This document shows, in pieces, positions 43,602 to 51,332 of a stretch of 64,000 nt of DNA; within the stretch, counting starts at the first letter, position 1; every line of letters begins with the position of its first letter. The stretch is taken from contig PLZS01000112.1 in assembly GCA_003153555.1 (NCBI GenBank), positions 4,388 to 68,387 of the forward strand. The letters are read 5' to 3'. Source of the stretch: Candidatus Melainabacteria bacterium. GTDB lineage: Bacteria > Cyanobacteriota > Vampirovibrionia > Obscuribacterales > Obscuribacteraceae. The notes beneath the pieces are model-generated. The model did not search any database. It saw only the letters and a program-made list of their open reading frames with translations, and was not told the DNA's origin. The position numbers and the translations under genes are program-made.

Positions 43602-44280
43602 TACCGTTCGAAGAATAGCCATGAAAACGTTAGGTCTGACCGATAGCTACATCGCCAGATCCAGACTTAACAACCAGTTCATCGCGAGCGCCTCGCACTA
43701 TCCAAAGCAGGCATTTATTGGCGTATATCTAAACACTCCCGATAGCCATTTAATCATTACCGATCAGGGCGTAGACGTTGTCACTGGTGATCACCATTGC
43801 TTCATCAATTATTCAGATATCACGCAGATCACGTCCCCATTGGAAGATGACCGCGATCTCGATTTGATTGTCGAAAACGACAGATTTGATGACGTTAGAA
43901 GCTATGCTATTCCAATCCTTGGAGTAACAAATGATATTGCGGACGTCCACGAGTTCTACAACTTTTTGCTCGCCGTCACAGAGTTCTTAGGACTCTCTCC
44001 GGTCAATCTCAGAAGCGTTACTTCCCTTAAAGATCTAATTGACTATTTGAGAACTGAATGTTTGTGGGAAGAATACACGGGTGCTCTGGCGAATTATTTG
44101 GAGAACGAGTTTGATGTCGATTCCTTCGATGCACTAAATATTGATAAAGCGATGTTGGCAAAGCCCGACTTTTGGCGAGCCTTAGCAGTCTTGCTCAACG
44201 TACCGATAAAGATGCCCGTTGAAAAAGTTCGTGACCCTGATGGATGGGCCAACACGGCTGAATTTTCAAAGGAATCGTAA
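43591..44280 (+). CDS. Hypothetical protein co-transcribed with the PspA-like gene
   Basis: A 229-residue soluble protein (MTPDTVRRIAMKTLGL ...). No recognised domain. The first half appears beta-rich with many Asp (HLIITDQGVDVVTGDHHCFINYSDI), the second helical. ATG 43591 overlaps the PspA-like stop by 11 bases; a GTG 33 bases upstream is possible. Overlap suggests it partners with the PspA-like protein, perhaps as regulator or recruitment factor. Confidence 0.75.
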   Translation: MTPDTVRRIAMKTLGLTDSYIARSRLNNQFIASASHYPKQAFIGVYLNTPDSHLIITDQGVDVVTGDHHCFINYSDITQITSPLEDDRDLDLIVENDRFDDVRSYAIPILGVTNDIADVHEFYNFLLAVTEFLGLSPVNLRSVTSLKDLIDYLRTECLWEEYTGALANYLENEFDVDSFDALNIDKAMLAKPDFWRALAVLLNVPIKMPVEKVRDPDGWANTAEFSKES

Positions 44281-44402
44281 GTACGGCGCAAAAGCAGCAC
44301 AAGAAGCGACAGTTAGCTCGCCACCGTATCTAAGGCAACTTGCGTGTTCTTGCCGTTAGACTAGTCCGACCGACGCCCGACGCTATCTGCATTCGATCAA
44401 CT

Positions 44403-47261
44403 TTATCGCACGTCAAATTGCGGTAACGCTTCAGCGCACTCATCACACACGTCGACGTAGTTTTTGTCCACGCCGATTTTAGTCGAATACTTCCAGCATC
44501 GAGCGCATCTCTCGCCCTCAGCTTTCAGCACCGTGACTCGCAATCCGCTTTCTGTTAGCTCAGCCAGCGGTTCTTCATCGTGGTGTTTGCCATTCGAACC
44601 GTTCGAACCAGTTTTGTTTGTCACCTCCGCTTGAGACGTGATGAAGATAGACGGCAAGTTTTTGCCGAGTGAGGCAACTTTCTCCGCGAGTTCAGGTTTA
44701 TCGAAGTGAAGCAGAACTTTTGCTTCAAGTGACTTACCGATTTTCTTCTCGGCACGCGCCTGCTCCAGTGCTTTGTTGACAGTGTTGCGCACAGGGATTA
44801 CTTCAGTCCAGAAATCATCCAAGACCTGATTGTTGTTTTTCACATTAGGCACAGGGAAATCAGTGAGCAGTACACTCAAATCATTTGAGTTGGCGCGCTT
44901 GATTTTTTCTGGCGTAAATTGCCAGATGTCTTCGGCTAAGTGTGGTGTAACTGGCACCAGTAATCGCACCAAGACTTGTAGCACTTCCTCAAGCACTGTC
45001 TGCGCGCTTCTTCGTTCCAAAGATTTCGGAGCTGATATGTACAATCTGTCTTTGACTATGTCGAAGTAAAAGCTGGACAAATCAACCACGCAAAAATTTT
45101 GCAGCAGTTGATAATACTTGAAGAATTCGTATCGATCGAAATCTTCCGTCACGCCGGTCACTAGTTCATGCAACCGATGCATTATGAATGCATCCAGTGT
45201 TGATAGCTCATTCAGAGGGACCCGATCTTGGGCAGGATCGAAGTCATACAAGTTGCCCAGTATGTAGCGAGCCGTGTTTCTCAATTTGCGATAAACTTCC
45301 GCCAATTGGGCGAGCATGCTCTTGCCGATTGGGATATCGTCAGTGTAGTTCACGGATGCAACCCACAATCTCAGAACATCGGCACCATACTGTTTGATCA
45401 CGTCATCGGGATCAACTACATTACCGACCGACTTAGACATTTTCTTGCCGTGTTCATCCACAACAAATCCATGGGTTAACACGGTTTTGTATGGCGCTCT
45501 GTGCTGGGTAGCAACGGACGTCAGCAAGGATGACTGGAACCAGCCGCGGTGTTGATCGCTGCCTTCCAAATACAACTCGCATGGGGAGCCACGCAGTTCT
45601 GGTCGTGCATCTAAAACAGCAGAGTGAGTCGAGCCAGAGTCAAACCAGACATCCATGATGTCCGTTTCTTTTGTGTATGCTGTGCCACCACAAGTGGAGC
45701 ATGGGAAATTACCGCCAAGGAAATGCGAAGCCTCTTGCTCCCACCAGGAGTCACTGCCTTCAACTGCAAAAACAGCGGCGACACGTTCGATACTCTGGGC
45801 ACTCATCAGATGCTTGCCGCATCCCTGACAGTAGAATACCGGTATCGGCACGCCCCAAGCGCGCTGACGACTGATGCACCAGTCATTACGTTTCTCAACC
45901 ATTGCGTAGATGCGGTTACGTCCCGAGGCAGGTATCCACTGAACAGTGTCTATCGCGGCCAAAGCTTCTTGTCGGCATCCATCAACGGACGCAAACCATT
46001 GCTCTGTAGCTCGGAATATAAGAGGCTTCTTGCACCGCCAGCAGTGCGGATAGCTATGTGAGTAGGTTGAGTGATGAAGAAGTTTGCCTAATTCTCTGAG
46101 ATGCTCAACGATTGGCATATTGGATTTGTCGAAGCGTTCTCCGGCAAACTTGCCAGCTTCCTCTGTGAAGATTCCCCTGCCGTCTACTGGCGACAGAACG
46201 CCAAGTTTGTATTTATGACCTAATTCAAAGTCTTCCGGTCCATGTCCAGGAGCCGTGTGCACTACGCCGGTACCAGCTTCCGCAGTAACGTGCTCCCCGA
46301 GTATGACCATACTTGGTCTGTCCATGAACGGATGCTTTGTCAGTATGTGTTCGAGAGACTTACCCTGAGCGGTTCCCAGCAGTTTTAAGCGGCCTGCATC
46401 CAAACCAACTTTGTTGACGAAGTCATCCTTCAGTTGTGTTGCGACAACCAGAACGCCATCATTAGGACTCTGAAGAAATTGATACTCAAACTCGGGATGA
46501 AGCGCTACACCAAGGTTGGCTGGCAATGTCCATGGTGTTGTCGTCCAGATCACGAAATTCACTTCGGCATCCGCTGGAACGAAGGCAGGTAGCTTGCTGC
46601 GCGAGCCGTCTTCTACGTTGAATTTCACGTAGATTGAATTGGAAACGTGATCAGCATATTCAACTTCAGCTTCTGCCAATGCAGTCTCACAATTTGGACA
46701 CCACGATACGGACTTGAGTCCTTTGTACAAGTACCCAGCCGTAGCCATTTTTCCGAAGACTCTGATCTGAGCCGCTTCGAAGAGTTTGTCCAAGGTTATG
46801 TAAGGATGAGCCCAATCGCCCCACACGCCCAGTCTCCGGAAGTTTGCTTCTTGTCCTTTTAGATTTCCAAGAGCGAAGTCTCGACAGCGACGTCTCAACT
46901 CAACAGGAGTTAGTGCTGACCGACCGCCCTTCACTTCTTTCAAAACTGCTGTTTCGATTGGCAAGCCATGGCTGTCGTAACCAGGGACATACGGAGCGTA
47001 AAAACCTTTCTGCGCCTTGTATTTGGTGACTATGTCCTTCAAGATTTTGTTTAGCGCGGTGCCGATGTGGATTTTTGCAGAGCTCAAATAGGGGGGTCCG
47101 TCATGTAGCACGAATTTTTCGGATGCGTGTCTCCTTTCAAGGCTCTTTTCGTAAACCTTGTTCTCATCCCAAAAATGCTGCGTTTCAACTTCTCTGGTGG
47201 CACTATTTGCTTTCATCGGAAAGTCCGTTTGTGGCAAATTAAGTGGATATTTTTCAGTCAT
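44403..47261 (-). CDS. ileS: Isoleucyl-tRNA synthetase
   Basis: A 952-residue class I synthetase charging tRNA-Ile. The HIGH-type motif is AKIHIGTALNKILKD (about 62), an editing CP1 domain spans about 200-400, and KMSKS appears as GKKMSKSVGN (about 608). A C-terminal zinc finger has CARCWKYST and CDECAEALP (about 921-948). Length and domain order match the bacterial enzyme. ATG 47261 has GAGGAAG a few bases upstream. A terminator with an alternative anti-terminator hairpin lies in its leader. Confidence 0.98.
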   Translation of the reverse strand: MTEKYPLNLPQTDFPMKANSATREVETQHFWDENKVYEKSLERRHASEKFVLHDGPPYLSSAKIHIGTALNKILKDIVTKYKAQKGFYAPYVPGYDSHGLPIETAVLKEVKGGRSALTPVELRRRCRDFALGNLKGQEANFRRLGVWGDWAHPYITLDKLFEAAQIRVFGKMATAGYLYKGLKSVSWCPNCETALAEAEVEYADHVSNSIYVKFNVEDGSRSKLPAFVPADAEVNFVIWTTTPWTLPANLGVALHPEFEYQFLQSPNDGVLVVATQLKDDFVNKVGLDAGRLKLLGTAQGKSLEHILTKHPFMDRPSMVILGEHVTAEAGTGVVHTAPGHGPEDFELGHKYKLGVLSPVDGRGIFTEEAGKFAGERFDKSNMPIVEHLRELGKLLHHSTYSHSYPHCWRCKKPLIFRATEQWFASVDGCRQEALAAIDTVQWIPASGRNRIYAMVEKRNDWCISRQRAWGVPIPVFYCQGCGKHLMSAQSIERVAAVFAVEGSDSWWEQEASHFLGGNFPCSTCGGTAYTKETDIMDVWFDSGSTHSAVLDARPELRGSPCELYLEGSDQHRGWFQSSLLTSVATQHRAPYKTVLTHGFVVDEHGKKMSKSVGNVVDPDDVIKQYGADVLRLWVASVNYTDDIPIGKSMLAQLAEVYRKLRNTARYILGNLYDFDPAQDRVPLNELSTLDAFIMHRLHELVTGVTEDFDRYEFFKYYQLLQNFCVVDLSSFYFDIVKDRLYISAPKSLERRSAQTVLEEVLQVLVRLLVPVTPHLAEDIWQFTPEKIKRANSNDLSVLLTDFPVPNVKNNNQVLDDFWTEVIPVRNTVNKALEQARAEKKIGKSLEAKVLLHFDKPELAEKVASLGKNLPSIFITSQAEVTNKTGSNGSNGKHHDEEPLAELTESGLRVTVLKAEGERCARCWKYSTKIGVDKNYVDVCDECAEALPQFDVR

Positions 47262-47322
47262 GATCTTCCTCTGCGTGTGCCCGGCGAAACCGCAATGCGT
47301 AATCTATCCCTAAAACTAAAAA

Positions 47323-47366
47323 GCCAACGCTCTGGCGCTGGCAGTTTCTCGTTCGACTGTACCAGC
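47323..47366 (-). promoter_or_regulatory. Candidate attenuator in the ileS leader
   Basis: On the minus strand an intrinsic terminator (GCCAGCGC, loop CAGA, GCGTTGGC, then TTTTTAGTTTT; 47342-47312) lies about 60 bases before ileS. Its 5' arm can instead pair with an upstream GCTGG-TA-CAGT segment (47366-47356), forming a 9-bp hairpin with ACTG-CCAGC (47345-47337). The two structures exclude each other. TGGTAC in the upstream arm recalls a T-box, but stem I and the rest of the consensus are not evident. Confidence 0.55.
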
Positions 47367-47760
47367 TCCTTATTTCCCGATAATAATAATTGCCTTCCGT
47401 TCGTATAAACGGAGGGTATTAGCTATCTCGTTGATTGTAAGCCGATTGGACATTTCATTCACTATCTAAAACCAGATTACTTAGCGGAGTCGGGCAGTTT
47501 CGCTGCATCTACCCCAGTGGTGTGCACAATCGCACAGGCGCTCTTTAGGACAGACCCCCCTCAGGTGTGTGACCGTCGCTTGCAAACTCTCGGGGCACTG
47601 GTTATCCCGGATGAGAGTCTTCCTTTCTAGAGTAATTGTATTCAAAGATTCCCGTCAAGGCTTATAGGCGCCCGGTTAATGATTCTTATTTCGCATCACT
47701 AGACGACTTTAGTATAGTTACGGCCGGAACGGGGACTCGAATTATACAGGGGTGCTTCAG
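47367..47760. other. Long non-coding region between ileS and suhB
   Basis: About 390 bases with no credible ORF. It holds a 9-bp hairpin with one mismatch at 47393-47416 (CCTTCCGTT/AACGGAGGG). A GC-rich block at about 47505-47620 contains several self-complementary segments (for example CCAGTG/CACTGG) and could encode a structured RNA or be ileS leader. A TATAGT at 47713-47718 may be the -10 of suhB. No known RNA family was recognised. Confidence 0.35.
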
Positions 47761-48552
47761 GTGACGGTTAGCAAAGGGAAGAAAGCGGCTTTCAATGCGG
47801 CTCTAGAGGCTGGCAAGTACATCAAAGAACGCCTCGGCAACATCAAGCGTATCGACTACAAGGGCGCTTTTAACATCGTCACTGATGTTGATAAAGCCTC
47901 TGAAGCAATGATTCTTGAATTCTTGAAATCCGATTTTCCTGATGACAGCTATATGGCCGAAGAAGGCGGCGGTAGCGAGGCGAAGAAAAATGACCGTCGA
48001 TGGTACATCGATCCGTTGGATGGCACCACAAACTTCACGCATACTTATCCGTTCTTTTGCGTTTCGATCGGACTGGAAGAAGCAGGCAAAATGATTCTTG
48101 GTGTTGTCTATAATCCGATGGCAGACGAGCTGTTTTATGCAGAGCGCGGTCTAGGCGCCTTTTTGAATGATGAACCGATTCACGTATCTTCAATTGCTGA
48201 ATTGAACAATAGTCTGCTCGCCACTGGTTTTCCTCCCGACACAGGGAATGTCCCAAACAACAACATGTTGCCATTCACAACATTGACCACGATGTCTCAC
48301 GGTGTAAGAAGAGATGGTTCCGCTGCGCTCGATCTGTGCTTCGTTGCATGTGGAAGATTGGAAGGGTTTTGGGAGCTGAAATTGGCACCATGGGACATCG
48401 CCGCAGGTAGTTTGATTGTCGAAGAAGCGGGTGGAAGAGTGTCAGATTTGGTCAACGGACCTTTGGATATGCCTACTGGGCACATCCTAGCGACGAATAA
48501 ACTTATCCATGATGAAGTGGTTGGAGTGATGCAGAAGATTGACGTGAAGTAA
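47761..48552 (+). CDS. suhB: Inositol-1-monophosphatase family protein
   Basis: A 263-residue Mg-dependent phosphatase. The family metal-binding motifs are intact: EEGGGSE region (about 68), WYIDPLDGTTNF (about 84) and WDIAAGSLIVEEAGG (about 213). It dephosphorylates inositol monophosphates or related sugar phosphates; SuhB also takes part in rRNA antitermination in E. coli. GTG 47761 has AGGGG 8 bases upstream and is preferred to GTG 47752, which would add three residues. Confidence 0.94.
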   Translation: MTVSKGKKAAFNAALEAGKYIKERLGNIKRIDYKGAFNIVTDVDKASEAMILEFLKSDFPDDSYMAEEGGGSEAKKNDRRWYIDPLDGTTNFTHTYPFFCVSIGLEEAGKMILGVVYNPMADELFYAERGLGAFLNDEPIHVSSIAELNNSLLATGFPPDTGNVPNNNMLPFTTLTTMSHGVRRDGSAALDLCFVACGRLEGFWELKLAPWDIAAGSLIVEEAGGRVSDLVNGPLDMPTGHILATNKLIHDEVVGVMQKIDVK

Positions 48553-48611
48553 GTAGTGACCTCTTCGTATTCCCAAAATGCGTTGGATGAAATTGCCTAG
48601 AGCAATAAATC

Positions 48612-48785
48612 CTAGTAATTGGCGAATTGCTTGACCTGATCCGACAGGTGGTCTATCTCTTCATTGCTATTCAGATAGTGGACAGAGACTCGCACGCAAT
48701 TTAGCCCGGGAATTGTGCGCACGATAATTTTTTGTTTTTCCAGCCATTCAACGATTGCTTGGGGCCATCTTATTTCAGGATCGTT
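48612..48785 (-). pseudogene. 3' remnant of a class V aminotransferase (cysteine desulfurase-like)
   Basis: About 57 codons after an in-frame TGA, with no start codon, read as the conserved C-terminus of cysteine desulfurase/isopenicillin-N-epimerase-type enzymes (WLEKQKIIVRTIPG ... VRVSVHYLNSNEEIDHL). It begins inside the last bases of the MetE-like gene. The rest of the enzyme is absent, so it appears deleted and replaced. Its presence beside TusA/DsrE-like genes suggests the locus once carried its own sulfur donor. Confidence 0.7.
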
Positions 48786-50361
48786 TCAGAATCGCTGCTG
48801 CTTGGGCGATTAGAGACAGCTTCGCTTGCGCGTTTTTGCTCGAGCTGACTGGGTTATCCGCGAACGTGGCAAATCCACAATCTGGATTCAATAATAATCT
48901 GTCAAAGCCTATCATCTGTGCGGCCTTTTCCGTTTTTTTCAGCACATCCGTCAAGCTCTCGACTTCTGGGTTCTTCGGGTTGACGACTCCAAGTCCAATG
49001 CGCATATTTGGTGGCAATTCTTGCAGTATCTCAAGCTCGCCAGCCCTAGGCGTGCAAAATTCAAGAAAGAGCGTGCCAACTTTGATATTTTGGAACAACG
49101 AGAGCAGGGGACGATAGTCTCCTGTCAGCGCCATTGCTTCATTTGCAGTCCAGTTGCCGCGGCATACGTGCAAACCAATTCGCTCTGGTGGCAGTCCTTT
49201 TATCGTAGCGTTAATAAGTCTTGTGGCAAACTCTAACTCTGATGCAGAGTCCATTCTTTCGCTCAAGGCTCCGCACATGAAACTTCGTGAGGTCGTTTGC
49301 GCACCATACACAACTTCCGAAAGCACTGGCTCGTCTAGTTGCACAATCGGTACGCCAGCTGCAAGCAGGAAATGCAACTCCTCTCTGAGCACTCTGACGA
49401 TATCTTCAGATAGATGTTGGCGTGACTCATAGTAGTTATTTGTTATGCAATCGAGCCACATCGTTCTGGTTAGTAGGTAAGGACCCGGCAATGCGATTTT
49501 TGCTGGTGTATGGACCAGGGATTTGATAAATTCGAACTCGTGCAATGCAATTGATCTCTTCCGTCCCAATCTTCCGAACACCACAGGGTGCCTAACCTCA
49601 GTCATGGGTACATCGAGTGCTTCCATTTGACTCTGAAGCTCTTCGGGGTTGCTGACGAGAGCGAGAAGATCAACAAGTGGTATCAGCTGACAATTTTCAA
49701 GACGCTGGCCAACAAAGCTGGCATAGTTATCTCTTCTTTGTTCACCGTCCGTGATCACATCGACCCCAGCCGCAAGTTGTGCATTGACGCAAAGCCGGAC
49801 TGCGTCATCTGCAGTGCTTTGAAACTCTTCTTCAGACAATCTACTTTCCAGGTAGTCGTGCAAACTTCTAATCATCCAAGCTGGTCGCGGCCAGCTGCCG
49901 ATGCCCATTACAGATAATGGTGGAATCGGATCGACATCGATTGGTTCCGGCAATCTAGTAGGAATTTCTATTTCAACTGAAGGAAAATGTTCTGACAAAA
50001 GTTTAGGGTGCGACGTTCCACTGACTATGGTCGAATCCTTGACACTGAATGAAGTGCCCAGATCAGGGGCAGTGCTAGATGGGGTGTGTTCGCCGAATTG
50101 TCCCTTGCAGACCAGATAACTCGTTTGCTTTCCTACTGTTGTGGAGCTAACGAGTTGATTTTTAGTCAGTCTGCACCAAGATGGTAGGTCCTGCTGAACA
50201 GATGATTCTATGGAAACAATCTCAAGCAATTGTCCGTGCAAAAGCTTATCCATGTGCCGGCGAATCAGCAAAAGCAATCCATTGCCACAATCCAGATCCC
50301 CGGCATCGAACGATAGGTTCGGCGCAAAATTTGATTTCTCTATTTTTGAAGGTTTATCCAT
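48775..50361 (-). CDS. TusA-like domain fused to a cobalamin-independent methionine-synthase-type domain
   Basis: A 528-residue protein. Residues 1-90 resemble a TusA sulfur-carrier fold: DLDCGNGLLLLIRRHM with the carrier Cys position, then DLPSWCRLTKNQLV, very similar to the separate TusA-like gene at 50.9 kb. After a linker, residues about 140-528 match the catalytic MetE/UROD-type barrel (MGIGSWPRP, VDVITDGEQRRDN, IVQLDEPVLSEVV). Candidate zinc ligands are all present: His and Cys of HVCRGN (about 395), Glu of LFLEF (about 431) and Cys of NPDCGFAT (about 494). It lacks the N-terminal MetE half, as in core-MetE enzymes. Methyl transfer to a thiol is likely; the physiological acceptor and donor are unknown. 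No clear Shine-Dalgarno. Confidence 0.82.
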   Translation of the reverse strand: MDKPSKIEKSNFAPNLSFDAGDLDCGNGLLLLIRRHMDKLLHGQLLEIVSIESSVQQDLPSWCRLTKNQLVSSTTVGKQTSYLVCKGQFGEHTPSSTAPDLGTSFSVKDSTIVSGTSHPKLLSEHFPSVEIEIPTRLPEPIDVDPIPPLSVMGIGSWPRPAWMIRSLHDYLESRLSEEEFQSTADDAVRLCVNAQLAAGVDVITDGEQRRDNYASFVGQRLENCQLIPLVDLLALVSNPEELQSQMEALDVPMTEVRHPVVFGRLGRKRSIALHEFEFIKSLVHTPAKIALPGPYLLTRTMWLDCITNNYYESRQHLSEDIVRVLREELHFLLAAGVPIVQLDEPVLSEVVYGAQTTSRSFMCGALSERMDSASELEFATRLINATIKGLPPERIGLHVCRGNWTANEAMALTGDYRPLLSLFQNIKVGTLFLEFCTPRAGELEILQELPPNMRIGLGVVNPKNPEVESLTDVLKKTEKAAQMIGFDRLLLNPDCGFATFADNPVSSSKNAQAKLSLIAQAAAILKRS

Positions 50362-50469
50362 TACAGATTAGGAAAGGTCTATTGCTGCCGAAAGTAGATC
50401 TACGAAATGGACAGGTTCTGCGCTTACGCCTTGCCGGAATTTCGAGTGCGGAAATGGCTTAGATTCGGG

Positions 50470-50496
50470 GCGGACAGGATGTCCGCGCTCCATTTC
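50470..50496. repeat. Hairpin repeat, copy B (inverted)
   Basis: GCGGACA and TGTCCGC pair perfectly around GGA (50470-50486) and are followed by GCTCCATTTC, the reverse complement of the lead sequence of copy A. It lies between the MetE-like and DsrE-like genes. Confidence 0.7.
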
Positions 50497-50563
50497 TTGC
50501 GTACCGAAGCGATCGCCGCTTTTAAAATTGAACAAGGTTGGGCTCAGGTTACAGGGAAAGTGT

Positions 50564-50929
50564 TTAATATGTTATGCATGATGAACCGCCATCTACGCTC
50601 AGAAATTCGACAAGCTTGGCACCACCGACGATGACTGCTCCTTGAACCAGCTTGGTTTCGTCCAATCCACGTTTCTTAAAACAGGGCGAACAAACGTAGA
50701 CTTTTCCTCCAGCTTCGATGAAACTTTGCATCAGTTCTTGTAAAGGCGCGAAACCTTCCTCGTGAATGTCTTCGGCGTAAGCCTGGGCGGCGAGGCGAAC
50801 TCCTTCTGTTGATAGAAATACCATCGTTTCTTTATCCGAAGCGACTGCAGCGTTGGCAACAACGAAGGCGACCGTTGCTTTATCTGCATTGTCTTTTGCG
50901 CAAGTCAGGCTAACGCAGAACTTATTCAT
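50564..50929 (-). CDS. DsrE-family sulfur-relay-like protein
   Basis: A 121-residue protein of the DsrE/DsrF/YchN fold. It has VSLTCAKDNADKATVAFVVANAAV, EGVRLAAQ, FIEAGGKVYVCSPCFKKRG with a candidate acceptor Cys pair, and GAVIVGGAKLVEFL. DsrE-like proteins pass persulfide sulfur between carriers. ATG 50929 follows GGAG and overlaps the TusA-like stop by 8 bases, so the two are co-translated. It is a probable partner of TusA here. Confidence 0.88.
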   Translation of the reverse strand: MNKFCVSLTCAKDNADKATVAFVVANAAVASDKETMVFLSTEGVRLAAQAYAEDIHEEGFAPLQELMQSFIEAGGKVYVCSPCFKKRGLDETKLVQGAVIVGGAKLVEFLSVDGGSSCITY

Positions 50930-51155
50930 GGATTCTCCTTTGAATGAAATAGAGTGGATGAGAGGCTTGGACCAGTGTGTGTCCTGTCAATTTACACCAG
51001 GCTGGAATGTCCTCGAGGGCACCCCCGTCTAGCGCCGTAAGCTTAATTACTTGACCGGGCTTCAGTTCAGTAATCTTCTTGCGAAGATTGATTAACAATT
51101 CCCCGCAGCCCATGGAACCGGCATTCCATTCAGATTGATGTGATTGAACTGACAT
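50922..51155 (-). CDS. TusA-like sulfur carrier protein
   Basis: A 77-residue TusA/SirA-like protein with GSMGCGELLINLRKKI (the carrier Cys in a G-C-G-E context rather than the usual CP-x-P motif) and a second Cys in DIPAWCKLTGHTLV. It would carry sulfur as a persulfide between a cysteine desulfurase and an acceptor. The absence of Pro after the Cys separates it from canonical TusA. It heads a minus-strand operon with the DsrE-like and TusA::MetE-like genes. Confidence 0.85.
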   Translation of the reverse strand: MSVQSHQSEWNAGSMGCGELLINLRKKITELKPGQVIKLTALDGGALEDIPAWCKLTGHTLVQASHPLYFIQRRIHE

Positions 51156-51332
51156 CTCATTGAAATCTCGTTTAAACCTTACTGTTGATGAAAAGGATAC
51201 ACGAAGGTGAGCTGACCCAAATACTTATGAGGCGGGATCTGATCGGCGTTTTTAACAGTGGCTTAAACTAGCTCCACGAAATCCACATACAAAGGTCATT
51301 AAATGGGAATATCGATTCAGGATTGAGGCGAT

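Noticed and set aside
47500..47640. Possible 6S, tmRNA, RNase P or SRP RNA gene
   Set aside because: GC-rich with complementary segments, but I could not match conserved sequence blocks of any of these RNAs on either strand.
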